DNA from: Desulfococcaceae bacterium
Lineage (GTDB): Bacteria; Desulfobacterota; Desulfobacteria; Desulfobacterales; Desulfosalsimonadaceae
Assembly: GCA_030145385.1 (NCBI GenBank)
Contig: JAQYVU010000040.1
Location: 1-37,875 of the forward strand
Length of the DNA stretch: 37,875 bases
Reading direction: 5' to 3'
A program made the translations under genes and the position numbers. Positions within the stretch are counted from its first letter, which is position 1. Each line of letters begins with the position of its first letter. Positions 24,649 through 32,807 of this stretch are shown one piece after another. A model generated the notes under the pieces. That model was not told where the DNA came from, did no database searches, and worked only from the letters and a program-made list of their open reading frames with translations.

Positions 24649-25563
24649 TTAGGGCGTTTTCCAGTTCCCGTAAATTTTTAAGGGTCTTTTCTCCCAGTTC
24701 CCGTTTTTGTTTTTCAAAATGCCCATGACCATGTCGCTGCTGATGAATTTTTTAATTTTAAATTCTCTTCCCCAGTAATCATGAACGGTCATTCCTTTTC
24801 GCATCAGTCTTTTTGTTGTCCTTTGCCGGCATAAATCGCAGAACCAGGCATGTACCGGAATGATGGTGTTTTTTTCAACCTGGTCGATCTCTTCTGTTTT
24901 CCCGCAGCCGTTGCAGATCCTTTTGCGGGCCTTGATTTTAGTTATCTGTTTGGGGATCGGTAGCTTTTTATAGGGTGCCATTTTTTCAAGCGCCTGAGTC
25001 TCAAGCAAATGTTCGATATAGTCAAACTCATCAGCCATTGCCCGAGTTTGTTCCGATGCGGGTTCCGGTTCCAATTCCAGCGATTTTTCCGGTGCTGGTT
25101 TGTCTGTTGGTTGCGGCATCAGTTCAGGCACAGGTTCCGGGGTTGCTTTTCTTAACGGCTCAGGAGTTGTTTTTTTTTTTTTGCTTTTCTTGTCCGGGAG
25201 ATCACGGGGCGTTTGTTGGGTGGCTTTTGGGGGCGGCAGATCAGGTTTTTTTTCTGTTTCAGTCACCTGTTTTTTCAGATCATCGTGCGGTTGCCGGCAT
25301 TCTTTGCACCAGTCGCTTTGGGTGCCGGGATTGTCAGGGTGATCGTCAAACTCGTCAATGAGCCTGAGCGTGTCGCATTTTTCACAGGTTTTATTCTGCG
25401 GGGCCGGCGAATTTTCCTTTTCTTTTAACTTTTGGGCAAATTGATCAAAACAGACTTTGCAGAAGGCATATCGGCCGTCCGGACTGTATTTGTTTTCGTA
25501 AAAGTCGTCAACCGGTATGACTTTACGGCATCTTCTGCAGGCTTTTTCTTTAATATCGCTCAT
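24649..25563 (-). CDS. Zinc-finger protein with Pro/Glu/Lys-rich linker
   Basis: A 304-residue protein of no named family that I recognise. Residues ~9-45 (CRRCRK ... FYENKYSPDGRYAFCKVCF) and ~60-90 (CEKCDT ... CKECRQ) are two zinc knuckles of the kind seen in phage/HNH-associated small proteins. Residues ~95-180 are low-complexity Pro/Glu/Lys, with a lysine run. Residues ~215-250 hold a third four-cysteine site (CNGCGK ... CDLCRQ). It probably binds zinc and perhaps nucleic acid or protein. It lies between pyruvate kinase and the phosphoesterase gene on the same strand. Function unknown. Confidence 0.75.
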   Translation of the reverse strand: MSDIKEKACRRCRKVIPVDDFYENKYSPDGRYAFCKVCFDQFAQKLKEKENSPAPQNKTCEKCDTLRLIDEFDDHPDNPGTQSDWCKECRQPHDDLKKQVTETEKKPDLPPPKATQQTPRDLPDKKSKKKKTTPEPLRKATPEPVPELMPQPTDKPAPEKSLELEPEPASEQTRAMADEFDYIEHLLETQALEKMAPYKKLPIPKQITKIKARKRICNGCGKTEEIDQVEKNTIIPVHAWFCDLCRQRTTKRLMRKGMTVHDYWGREFKIKKFISSDMVMGILKNKNGNWEKRPLKIYGNWKTP

Positions 25564-25591
25564 AATATGCCATTATCTATGGATATGGAGA

Positions 25592-27004
25592 CTATATCCG
25601 TTTTAACAGATTTTTCGCAGTGCTGATTTCAACGTAAGATGCCCCGTTGTCCGAGCCGAAATTTCCGGCCAGTACCGTGATCAGGCTGTCTTCTTTAAAA
25701 CGGTTTTCCGACAGTAACTGGTTGAGTGCGGTTTCCAGAAATTCATGGGAGGTCAGGTCCGGTTTCATATAATATGTCCGCACGCCGAATGATAATGCCA
25801 GTTCCCGCATCACCCGTTTACTGTAGCAAAATGCGTAAATCCTGTTTTCACCGCGATAGGCAGCCAGGCTTACGATGGTTTTGCCGCTGATGGTATCGGC
25901 AATCAGGGCTTTGGTATTCAGTCTTAATGCTGCCTTTACCGCTGCCTTGGAAAGATAGCCCGTAACATCATTGCCGCTTTCATAGGATGTATCAATAAAT
26001 GTGCTGAGGCTGGACTCCACTTCAACGGCTATCTTCGTCATCATTTTTACGGCTTCAACCGGATACTTTCCGTTAGCGGTTTCTCCGGAGAGCATGATTG
26101 CGTCCGTATGATCCAGGCACGCATTGGCAACATCAGACACCTCGGCACGCGTCGGTCTCGGCGAATCTACCATCGACTGGAGCATCTGGGTGGCGATGAT
26201 CACCGGTTTTCTTCGGTCAATGCACTTTCGTACCAGATTTTTCTGAATAATCGGTATTCTTTCCGCCGGGATTTCGATGGCCAGATCTCCTCTGGCAACC
26301 ATGACCCCGTAACAATGGTCGAGTATTTCATTGATATTATCGACCCCTTCCTGGTTTTCTATCTTGGCGATGATTTTAACCGGGCTTTTTTCCGCGTCCA
26401 GGATTTTCTGGATGGCAAGAACGTCCTCTTTTCTTCTGACAAACGAATGGGCGATAAAATCAATGTCATGCTCGGCGGCAAATTTAACAAAGATTTTGTC
26501 TTTTGCGCTAAGCGACGGCAGGTTTTTTATCTTAACCGAAGGCAGATTAATGCCTTTCCGGCTTTTGATGGCACCGTCATTTCTGACTTCACACGTCAGG
26601 GAGTCGCTTGCTTTGTCAACAACACACAGTTCAATATCCCCGTCATCGATTAATATTTTGTCACCGGGCGACATGTCATCGACAAAGTCGTCATAGTTGA
26701 CAAACAGACATTCATTTGACGATGATTTGTTTTTGTTCCCTTTAATGGAAAGAATATCCCCGGATTTGACGGGTATTTCCTTGGCCATTTCGGTAATGCG
26801 GATTTCCGGGCCCTTTGTGTCGATCATCAGGGCAATCCGGTCGGATACCGCGCGAACGTTTTGAATCACCTTTAACGCCTCTTCAGGCGTCTGGTGGGCG
26901 GTATTTAAGCGGACCACATTCATCCCGGCGGCAAACAGTTGTTCCAGCAAAGGGACATCACACATTCGGTCTGAAATGGTTGCGATAATTTTTGTTTTTT
27001 TCAT
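25592..27004 (-). CDS. pyk: Pyruvate kinase
   Basis: A 470-residue enzyme that converts phosphoenolpyruvate and ADP to pyruvate and ATP. Visible family segments: KIIATISDR at the N-terminus, NVVRLNTAH (active-site Arg and Asn; the usual NFSH is changed to NTAH), DTKGPEIRI, the catalytic-lysine motif IIAKIENQEG, VARGDLAIEIP (metal-binding Glu/Asp) and the signature TQMLQSMVDSPRPTRAEVSDVANA. The C-terminal regulatory domain is complete. An AAGG site lies about 8 bases before the ATG. The NTAH change in place of NFSH recurs in some divergent pyruvate kinases and should not by itself abolish activity. Confidence 0.95.
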   Translation of the reverse strand: MKKTKIIATISDRMCDVPLLEQLFAAGMNVVRLNTAHQTPEEALKVIQNVRAVSDRIALMIDTKGPEIRITEMAKEIPVKSGDILSIKGNKNKSSSNECLFVNYDDFVDDMSPGDKILIDDGDIELCVVDKASDSLTCEVRNDGAIKSRKGINLPSVKIKNLPSLSAKDKIFVKFAAEHDIDFIAHSFVRRKEDVLAIQKILDAEKSPVKIIAKIENQEGVDNINEILDHCYGVMVARGDLAIEIPAERIPIIQKNLVRKCIDRRKPVIIATQMLQSMVDSPRPTRAEVSDVANACLDHTDAIMLSGETANGKYPVEAVKMMTKIAVEVESSLSTFIDTSYESGNDVTGYLSKAAVKAALRLNTKALIADTISGKTIVSLAAYRGENRIYAFCYSKRVMRELALSFGVRTYYMKPDLTSHEFLETALNQLLSENRFKEDSLITVLAGNFGSDNGASYVEISTAKNLLKRI

Positions 27005-27402
27005 GAATTTGCCTTATGCTGAAACGGTTTTTTAAAAAAAATCAAAGAATCCGAACATTATCAGTGTACTTTAATCCGGTTAACCGTTTCATTCAAGAAT
27101 TTTTCAGTTGTCCGATAGATAAGTTTACGGTGCCGTGGCGTTGGAAAATTCGTCCGGGCCAAATAGCAATTGAAGTCGGCTGTAATTATTGGTAGATTTT
27201 AATTATACCCTAAATTGAGTGTTTAAAATTTTGAAAAAATTGTTTTATTATTTATTTAAAGATGTTGTTCTATTTTAAGTTTCAAAATTTTAAACCCTAC
27301 GGGATTGCCGATTTCACCGCATCTACTGCGTCAAACTCGACAATCGCTCAACTTAGGTATACAATAGATGCGTGACTGAAATAAAATCCTGGAGATGATG
27401 AC
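27005..27402. other. Divergent intergenic region with MITE-like element
   Basis: About 400 bases between the divergent pyk and enoyl-CoA hydratase genes. Positions 27204-27361 hold a nested inverted-repeat element; the remainder (27005-27203) should contain the pyk promoter, but no consensus pair stands out. Confidence 0.5.
27204..27361. mobile_element. MITE-like element with nested inverted repeats
   Basis: The ends are imperfect terminal inverted repeats: TATACCCTAAATTGAG (27204-27219) and CTCAACTTAGGTATA (27347-27361; reverse complement TATACCTAAGTTGAG). Inside, GTTTAAAATTTTGAAA (27221-27236) and TTTCAAAATTTTAAAC (27280-27295) are a perfect 16-base inverted repeat. The element is 158 bases, noncoding and TA-bounded, the usual look of a non-autonomous miniature transposable element. 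No transposase matching it was found here. Confidence 0.6.
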
Positions 27403-28236
27403 ATGCCCGAAGAAGGTATATTGCTGGAAAAAAAAGACAAGGTTGCGATTGTGACCATCAATCGTCCGCAGCGGCGAAACGCGTTTAATGAGCATATGTT
27501 TTTGGCGCTTGGACGGATTACCGGCGAGTTAAAAAAGACTCTGCCGCGTGCCATCGTTATTACCGGCGGCGGAGAGGATGCCTTTTCCGCCGGGTTTGAT
27601 GTGAACCCGGATAATCCGTGGGTGGCCGATCTCATCAATGCGGTTGAGAAAGCGGACAGGACGCCGGCGGACAATTTGATCGGTCAGGTGCGGAAAATCG
27701 TGGATGAATTTGTTTCTCTGCCGGTCCCGATTATTGCCGCTTTAAACGGCTTGACCTATGGCGGGGGGGCGGAACTGGCCGTCCGGTGTGATCTGCGGGT
27801 AATGGATCCCAATGCAGTGATTTGTTTTTCAGAGGTTCGTTTAGGGTTGATGCCGGACTGGGGGGGCGGTGCCACGCTTGCCCATCTGGTTGGCCCGTCT
27901 CGGGCGGCGGATTTGATCCTCACCGCCCGCAAGGTCCAGGCTGGTGAAGCCATCAATCTCGGGCTGGTGAACCGGATCTGCCGGCCGGGGGACTGTCTGG
28001 ATGAAGCCGTCCGGCTGGCGAAAATGATTTCTAAAAACGGCCCCCGGGCGGTGAGTTCCGCATTAAATCTTATCCGGAAGAGTCAAAACCAGTCTTTGAA
28101 TATGTCCCTGGATCTGGAGGCGGACCAGGCGGTTTCCCTGATTGTTTCCGGTGAGTGCTTTCACGGTGTGGCCGCGTTTCTGGAAAAAAAGGAACCCGAA
28201 TTCCCGGACGTTGATTCCGGTTTCACTGAAGAGTAA
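27403..28236 (+). CDS. Enoyl-CoA hydratase/isomerase family protein
   Basis: A 277-residue crotonase-fold protein with GGAG about seven bases before the start. NRPQRRNAFNEHM, an oxyanion-hole segment FSAGFDV, GLTYGGGAELAVRCDLRV and FSEVRLGLMPDWGGGATL follow the family order. Both acidic residues corresponding to the catalytic pair of enoyl-CoA hydratase are present (Glu in GGAELA and Glu in FSEVRLG), so hydratase activity is plausible. Isomerase or another crotonase reaction cannot be excluded. It is followed 24 bases later by a sigma-54 activator and then by an acyl-CoA synthetase, a set that suggests regulated catabolism of a fatty or aromatic acid. Confidence 0.9.
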   Translation: MPEEGILLEKKDKVAIVTINRPQRRNAFNEHMFLALGRITGELKKTLPRAIVITGGGEDAFSAGFDVNPDNPWVADLINAVEKADRTPADNLIGQVRKIVDEFVSLPVPIIAALNGLTYGGGAELAVRCDLRVMDPNAVICFSEVRLGLMPDWGGGATLAHLVGPSRAADLILTARKVQAGEAINLGLVNRICRPGDCLDEAVRLAKMISKNGPRAVSSALNLIRKSQNQSLNMSLDLEADQAVSLIVSGECFHGVAAFLEKKEPEFPDVDSGFTEE

Positions 28237-28259
28237 ATAAATTTACGGATGTATGCCCC

Positions 28260-30428
28260 ATGTCTGACAAGACCCATGCCTCGTATTTAAAAATTGACGA
28301 CTGGCTCGGCAAAGCGCATCGGCTAAGCCGTATTTTTGACTATGCCGGGGCCGGGATCTTTTTTCTGGATCAAACCGGCCGGTTTATCCGGACCAATGCG
28401 GCCATGTGCAACCGCCTGCTTTATGCGCCGGGAGATTTGGAAAACAGGCATTCTCTGGATCTGCTTTACAAAAAAGACGCGGATGGTATTCAAGAGACAC
28501 TCAATGAAATGCTGGCGGGAAAAAGGACTGCTTACCGCACCCAGCTCCGGTATCAGCGCAGGGACGGTTCTATCTTCTGGGGGGATATGTCCCTGGCTCT
28601 GATTCAGAGTAAAGGCAAAAAATTTGAAACCATCATCGGGGTGGTTATTGACATCAACAAACAGAAACAGGCAGAGGCAAAGCTGCGGACCAGCGAAGAT
28701 AGATACCGCCGGGTGTTTGATAAATCCGGGGCCGCATCCATCATTATTGAGCCGGATATGACCATAACCATGGCCAACGAGGAATTTGAGAAACTCACGG
28801 GTTATGCTATTCATGAAATTGAACACCACATGAAATGGTCGGCCTTTATAGCGCCTCAAGATCTTGAAAAGATGTCTTATTACCATCATCAGCGGCGGAT
28901 GCCGGACGAGTATGCGCCGGACGAGTATGAATGCCAGATCATCAACCGGTCCGGAGACGTCCGGGACATTTTTATCAAGGTCGGCATGCTGCCGGACGGT
29001 ATCCGCAGCATTGCATCTTTTATGGATGTCACCTCCTTTAAAAAGACTGCCGGCGCCTTAAAAGACAGCGAGGCTAAACTGCTGGCCATCATAGAAGCGG
29101 CTGAAGGCTTGATTTATACCTGTAATCAGGATTATGTCATCGAGTTTATGAACAAGGCCCTGGTTGATAAAATCGGAAAAGATGCGACCGGTTGTCTGTG
29201 CTATCAATCCCTGTACCAGCGGGACCGCCAGTGCCCATGGTGTGCCTGGCAGGAGGTTTTTAGCGGAAATGCCGGCCGAAAGGAGTTTGAAAGCCCGGTG
29301 GATAACCGGTGGTATGACGCCATGATGTCGCCGATTTTTGGCGATACCGGATCAGTCGCGCGATTTGAGGCGTTTCTCATCGACATTACCGACCGCAAAC
29401 AGGCGGAAAAAGCGCTCATGGAACGGGAGGTTTATTTGCGCAAGGAAAATGTCCGCTTAAAATCAAGTATCCGGGACCGCTTCCGATTCGGTGACATTAT
29501 CGGTAAAAGCACGGTCATGCAGCAGGTGTATGAACTGATATTAAATGCCGCAGCCACGGACGCGAATGTGATTATATCCGGGGAATCCGGGACCGGCAAG
29601 GAACTGGTGGCTCAGGCGGTTCATAAAATGAGCGAGCGGAGCAAGTCCGCGTTTGTCGTGGTCAATTGCGGGGCCATTCCGGAAAATCTTCTGGAAAGTG
29701 AGTTTTTCGGATATAAAAAAGGCGCGTTTACGGGCGCTGAACGCAACAAGCACGGGTACCTGGATCTTGCCGACGGCGGGACCCTGTTTTTGGATGAGCT
29801 GGGGGAGATCGGGTTGAACATGCAGGTGAAGCTGCTGCGCGTGATTGAAGGTATGGGATACCGGCCGGTCGGCAGCGAGCGGATGCATCATCCGGATATC
29901 CGAATTATTGCGGCCACCAACCGGGACCTGGCAGACCGGGTCCGAAGCGGAAAAATGCGTGAGGACTTTTTTTACAGAATTCACGTGATTCCGATTCATC
30001 TGCCCCCTTTACGGGACCGGAAGGAAGATATCCCGCTGCTGATCGATCATTTTATGCAAAAATACGGGGACCGCGACAAATTGCCGCCGATCACCGGCAA
30101 AATGCTGGATGCCTCACAGGCCTATGACTGGCCGGGGAATATCCGGGAACTGCAGAATGTTTTGCATCGCTACATGACCCTTAACCGGTTTGATGTGTCC
30201 GCAATCTCTTTGAAAAAGCAAACCGCTGATCCGCTCATTGATTCTGACCCCGGAATGGGGATCACGGAATCAACGCTGCCGGCATCTGTTGAGGCATATG
30301 AAAAACAGCTGATTATCAAAGTGCTTGAAAAAAATCAGTGGCACCGCGGCAAAGCCGCCGAAGATCTGGGGATTCATCGCCGGACCCTGTTTAAAAAAAT
30401 TAAAAAGTATCGGATTGACCATGCCTAA
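28260..30428 (+). CDS. Sigma-54-dependent activator with three PAS domains
   Basis: A 722-residue enhancer-binding protein. Three PAS domains span about 20-140, 145-262 and 268-382 (each followed by a PAC-like ITDRKQAE or INKQKQAE end). The AAA+ domain (~405-645) has Walker A GESGTGKE at 441-448, the sigma-54-contacting GAFTGA at 488-493, and Walker B GTLFLDELGEIG. The C-terminus is a Fis-type helix-turn-helix (GKAAEDLGIHRRTLFKKIKKY). There is no receiver domain, so activation is likely by a ligand or redox signal sensed by PAS; PAS3 carries a cysteine-rich CLCYQSLYQRDRQCPWCAWQ stretch that could bind a metal or cluster. A candidate target promoter lies 165 bases downstream of its stop. Confidence 0.95.
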   Translation: MSDKTHASYLKIDDWLGKAHRLSRIFDYAGAGIFFLDQTGRFIRTNAAMCNRLLYAPGDLENRHSLDLLYKKDADGIQETLNEMLAGKRTAYRTQLRYQRRDGSIFWGDMSLALIQSKGKKFETIIGVVIDINKQKQAEAKLRTSEDRYRRVFDKSGAASIIIEPDMTITMANEEFEKLTGYAIHEIEHHMKWSAFIAPQDLEKMSYYHHQRRMPDEYAPDEYECQIINRSGDVRDIFIKVGMLPDGIRSIASFMDVTSFKKTAGALKDSEAKLLAIIEAAEGLIYTCNQDYVIEFMNKALVDKIGKDATGCLCYQSLYQRDRQCPWCAWQEVFSGNAGRKEFESPVDNRWYDAMMSPIFGDTGSVARFEAFLIDITDRKQAEKALMEREVYLRKENVRLKSSIRDRFRFGDIIGKSTVMQQVYELILNAAATDANVIISGESGTGKELVAQAVHKMSERSKSAFVVVNCGAIPENLLESEFFGYKKGAFTGAERNKHGYLDLADGGTLFLDELGEIGLNMQVKLLRVIEGMGYRPVGSERMHHPDIRIIAATNRDLADRVRSGKMREDFFYRIHVIPIHLPPLRDRKEDIPLLIDHFMQKYGDRDKLPPITGKMLDASQAYDWPGNIRELQNVLHRYMTLNRFDVSAISLKKQTADPLIDSDPGMGITESTLPASVEAYEKQLIIKVLEKNQWHRGKAAEDLGIHRRTLFKKIKKYRIDHA

Positions 30429-30592
30429 ATTGGGAACAATCATTCCTTGTTGGCGTATCTTTAATTATTTCAAATAATTTCTCACGGCAACCCCCTGCGA
30501 TGGGGTAATGTTGTCCCGTCTCTGAAAATCCTTTCTTTATTTTTTATTTCTAAAATACCTATCAATTTCAAGTATTTAAAATTTTTCAAGAT

Positions 30593-30609
30593 TTGGCATG
30601 CATATTGAA
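30593..30609 (+). promoter_or_regulatory. Probable sigma-54 promoter
   Basis: TTGGCATGCATATTGAA. Compared with the consensus TGGCACG-N4-TTGCA, the -24 box is TGGCATG and the -12 box TTGAA with the proper four-base spacing; the -12 GC dinucleotide is imperfect (GA). It lies between the sigma-54 activator and the pseudo-receiver/acyl-CoA synthetase pair, which supports the assignment. Confidence 0.55.
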
Positions 30610-30648
30610 AACACTATAGCTGTCTTTATAAATTTTTTTCTATTGAAT

Positions 30649-30722
30649 TCTTGATGGTCTCTTAAAAAATCAGATTCTGACGGCAAAAAAACACCATGAA
30701 AAGCTTTTTACGACCATCAAGA
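30649..30722 (+). repeat. 11-base inverted repeat in leader
   Basis: TCTTGATGGTC (30649-30659) and GACCATCAAGA (30712-30722), separated by 52 bases, 38 bases before the receiver gene. It could form a leader hairpin or be two sites for a dimeric regulator. Confidence 0.5.
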
Positions 30723-30760
30723 TTGACGTCTGAAAGAAAAGCCGCCCAAAGGAAATAATC

Positions 30761-31129
30761 ATGGAAATACTGGTAGTCATGCCGGATTATCAAGCTGCTG
30801 AAAACATTCAGCAGCATATCAGTGAATGCGGTCACCATGTGATGTTGGCCGGAACCATAAAAGATGCGAAGGATATTTCATCGCGTCAGCAATTTGATTT
30901 AAGTTTTATCCATCTTTGCCTGCCGGATGGTGACGGGCTTGAACTGATAAAACATATGAAAAAGTGCTTCCCGGAAATTCGTATCGTTGCCATGACGGAT
31001 TCCAATTCCCGGCTGCAGGAACTCACGGCCCGGAAACTCGGAATCATCTATTATATGGTGGAGCCGTTCGAGGCTCGGGAAACAGGCTATATTGCGGATC
31101 ATTTATCAAGAAAAGTAAGTAATTTTTAA
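30761..31129 (+). CDS. Stand-alone degenerate receiver-domain protein
   Basis: A 122-residue protein with the response-regulator receiver fold and no output domain. The phosphoacceptor aspartate is replaced: the beta-3 end reads FIHLCLPDGDG where FxDLxLPDGdG is expected, so His sits in its place. The acidic pair near the N-terminus is reduced (VVMPDYQ) and the conserved KP lysine is Glu (MVEPFE); the beta-4 Thr remains (AMTDSN). It is therefore unlikely to be phosphorylated in the standard way. It may be a protein-protein switch for the upstream sigma-54 activator or the downstream acyl-CoA synthetase, which starts 15 bases later. That role is inference. Confidence 0.85.
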   Translation: MEILVVMPDYQAAENIQQHISECGHHVMLAGTIKDAKDISSRQQFDLSFIHLCLPDGDGLELIKHMKKCFPEIRIVAMTDSNSRLQELTARKLGIIYYMVEPFEARETGYIADHLSRKVSNF

Positions 31130-31143
31130 GGAGGAAACAGATA

Positions 31144-32754
31144 ATGCATCAAGAGAGCGTAAATTATGACATTCTGACACCGGTAAAATTTCTGGCCCGG
31201 AGCGCGGCGATTTATTCGGATAAGACCGCAGTGGTTCACGGAGAAAAACGTTATTCCTACGATCAGTTTTTGCGCCGGGTTTACCGGTTGGCCAATGCGC
31301 TGAAAAATGCCGGTGTTGAAAAAGGCGATAAGGTGGCATTTATCTGCCCGAATATCCCTCCGATGATTGAGGCGCATTTTGCCGTGCCCATGATCGGGGC
31401 CGCTCTGGTCAGCGTAAACATTCGTTTGTCATCCGGCGAGGTGGAATATATTTTGAACCATTCGGAAGCCAAAGTCCTGGTGGTGGATAATGAATTTGCT
31501 AATTTGGTTCTTCCGAATTTAGAGAGCCTGAATAATGTGGAAACAATCGTAAATATCTGTGATATCAGCAAAGAGATCCCAATCCCGGGCAATGAATACG
31601 AGGCCTTTTTAGACGCCGCTTCAGATGACCCGGTACCGTGCGAGGTCACTGATGAACGCAGTGTGGCGACCATCAATTATACCAGCGGCACCACCGGATC
31701 ACCCAAGGGAGTCATGTATCATCACCGGGGGGCCTTCCTTAACGCCATGGGCGAAGTGATTGAATTCGGGCTGAATTCAGGATCCGCCTATTTGTGGACC
31801 CTGCCCATGTTTCATTGCAATGGGTGGTGTTTTCCCTGGGCGGTGACCGCTGTCGGGGGCACTCATGTCTGCTTGCGGAAAGTTGAAGCGGAAACCATTT
31901 ACCGCATGGTTGATACGGAAAATGTCACGCATTTGTGCGCTGCACCAACGATATTGATTGCATTGTCAACATATGCGGCAGAGAAGAATCTTCAGCTGAA
32001 CCGTCATCTCGAAATCATGACCGCCGGCGCGCCCCCGGCACCCCAGATTATCGAAAATATGGAAGCCGTGGGTGCTAATATTACCCAGACCTACGGATTG
32101 ACGGAAGTCTTCGGCCCCCACACCATGTGCAAATGGCAGGATAAATGGAATGATCTGCCTGCCGGCGAGCGTGCACAAATAAAAGCACGCCAGGGGGTCC
32201 CTTATGTCAATGCTTTACACATGGATGTGGTGGATTCAATCACCATGGAACCGGTTCCCAGAGACGGCCGGACAATCGGTGAAATCGTCATGCGCGGCAA
32301 TAATGTCATGCTCGGGTACTACAACGACAAGGACGCCACGGACAAGGCGTTTGAGGGCGGATGGTTTCACAGCGGGGATCTGGCGGTCATGCATCCGGAC
32401 GGATATATCCAGATCATGGATCGGCAGAAGGATATTATCATCAGCGGCGGCGAAAATATTTCCACCGTGGAAGTGGAAAACACCATATACAAACATCCGG
32501 ATGTGCTGGAAGTGGCTGTGGTCTCCACACCCCATCCCAAATGGGGGGAAGTGCCCAAGGCGTTTGTAAAGCCAAAACCCGGATCAAATCCAACGGAACA
32601 GGATATTATCGCGTTCTGCAAGGAACACATGGCCCGGTTTAAAGCACCGAAAATGATTGAATTCGGCGAGTTGCCCAAAACCGCCACCGGTAAAATTCAG
32701 AAGTTTAAACTTCGTGAAAAAGAGTGGGGCGGGCGTGCGAGAAAAGTCGCATAA
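31144..32754 (+). CDS. Acyl-CoA synthetase (AMP-forming)
   Basis: A 536-residue ligase with an excellent AAGGAGG site 8-14 bases before its ATG. The AMP-binding signature is NYTSGTTGSPKGVMYHH; A5 is TYGLTEVFGP; A7 is HSGDLAVMHPDGYIQIMDRQKDIIISGGENIS; the C-terminal lysine is in KTATGKIQKFKLRE. Complete length. It forms acyl-CoA from a carboxylic acid, ATP and CoA; the family is the medium/long-chain or acyl-CoA ligase type common in anaerobic degraders. With the enoyl-CoA hydratase and sigma-54 control it points to inducible use of a fatty or related acid. Confidence 0.93.
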   Translation: MHQESVNYDILTPVKFLARSAAIYSDKTAVVHGEKRYSYDQFLRRVYRLANALKNAGVEKGDKVAFICPNIPPMIEAHFAVPMIGAALVSVNIRLSSGEVEYILNHSEAKVLVVDNEFANLVLPNLESLNNVETIVNICDISKEIPIPGNEYEAFLDAASDDPVPCEVTDERSVATINYTSGTTGSPKGVMYHHRGAFLNAMGEVIEFGLNSGSAYLWTLPMFHCNGWCFPWAVTAVGGTHVCLRKVEAETIYRMVDTENVTHLCAAPTILIALSTYAAEKNLQLNRHLEIMTAGAPPAPQIIENMEAVGANITQTYGLTEVFGPHTMCKWQDKWNDLPAGERAQIKARQGVPYVNALHMDVVDSITMEPVPRDGRTIGEIVMRGNNVMLGYYNDKDATDKAFEGGWFHSGDLAVMHPDGYIQIMDRQKDIIISGGENISTVEVENTIYKHPDVLEVAVVSTPHPKWGEVPKAFVKPKPGSNPTEQDIIAFCKEHMARFKAPKMIEFGELPKTATGKIQKFKLREKEWGGRARKVA

Positions 32755-32771
32755 GATTCGATGGCGTTTAC

Positions 32772-32802
32772 AGCATGGGCGGGGAGGCTCCCCGCCCATG
32801 CT
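32772..32802. terminator. Bidirectional hairpin terminator
   Basis: AGCATGGGCGGGGA (32772-32785) pairs perfectly with TCCCCGCCCATGCT (32789-32802) around GGC: a 14-bp G+C-rich stem, followed on the plus strand by CTGTTTTATT. It lies between the convergent acyl-CoA synthetase and radical SAM genes, five bases from the stop of the latter. Confidence 0.85.
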
Positions 32803-32807
32803 CTGTT

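Larger units (their letters stand above)
30429..30760. other. Intergenic region with sigma-54 promoter and inverted repeat
   Basis: 332 bases, no gene. It contains a probable sigma-54 promoter (30593-30609) and an 11-base inverted repeat (30649-30659 and 30712-30722) that would fall in the leader of the next gene. Confidence 0.5.

Noticed and set aside
30489..30508. Short ACCCC/GGGGT hairpin after the sigma-54 activator
   Set aside because: Stem of five pairs and no T run; too weak to call a terminator.
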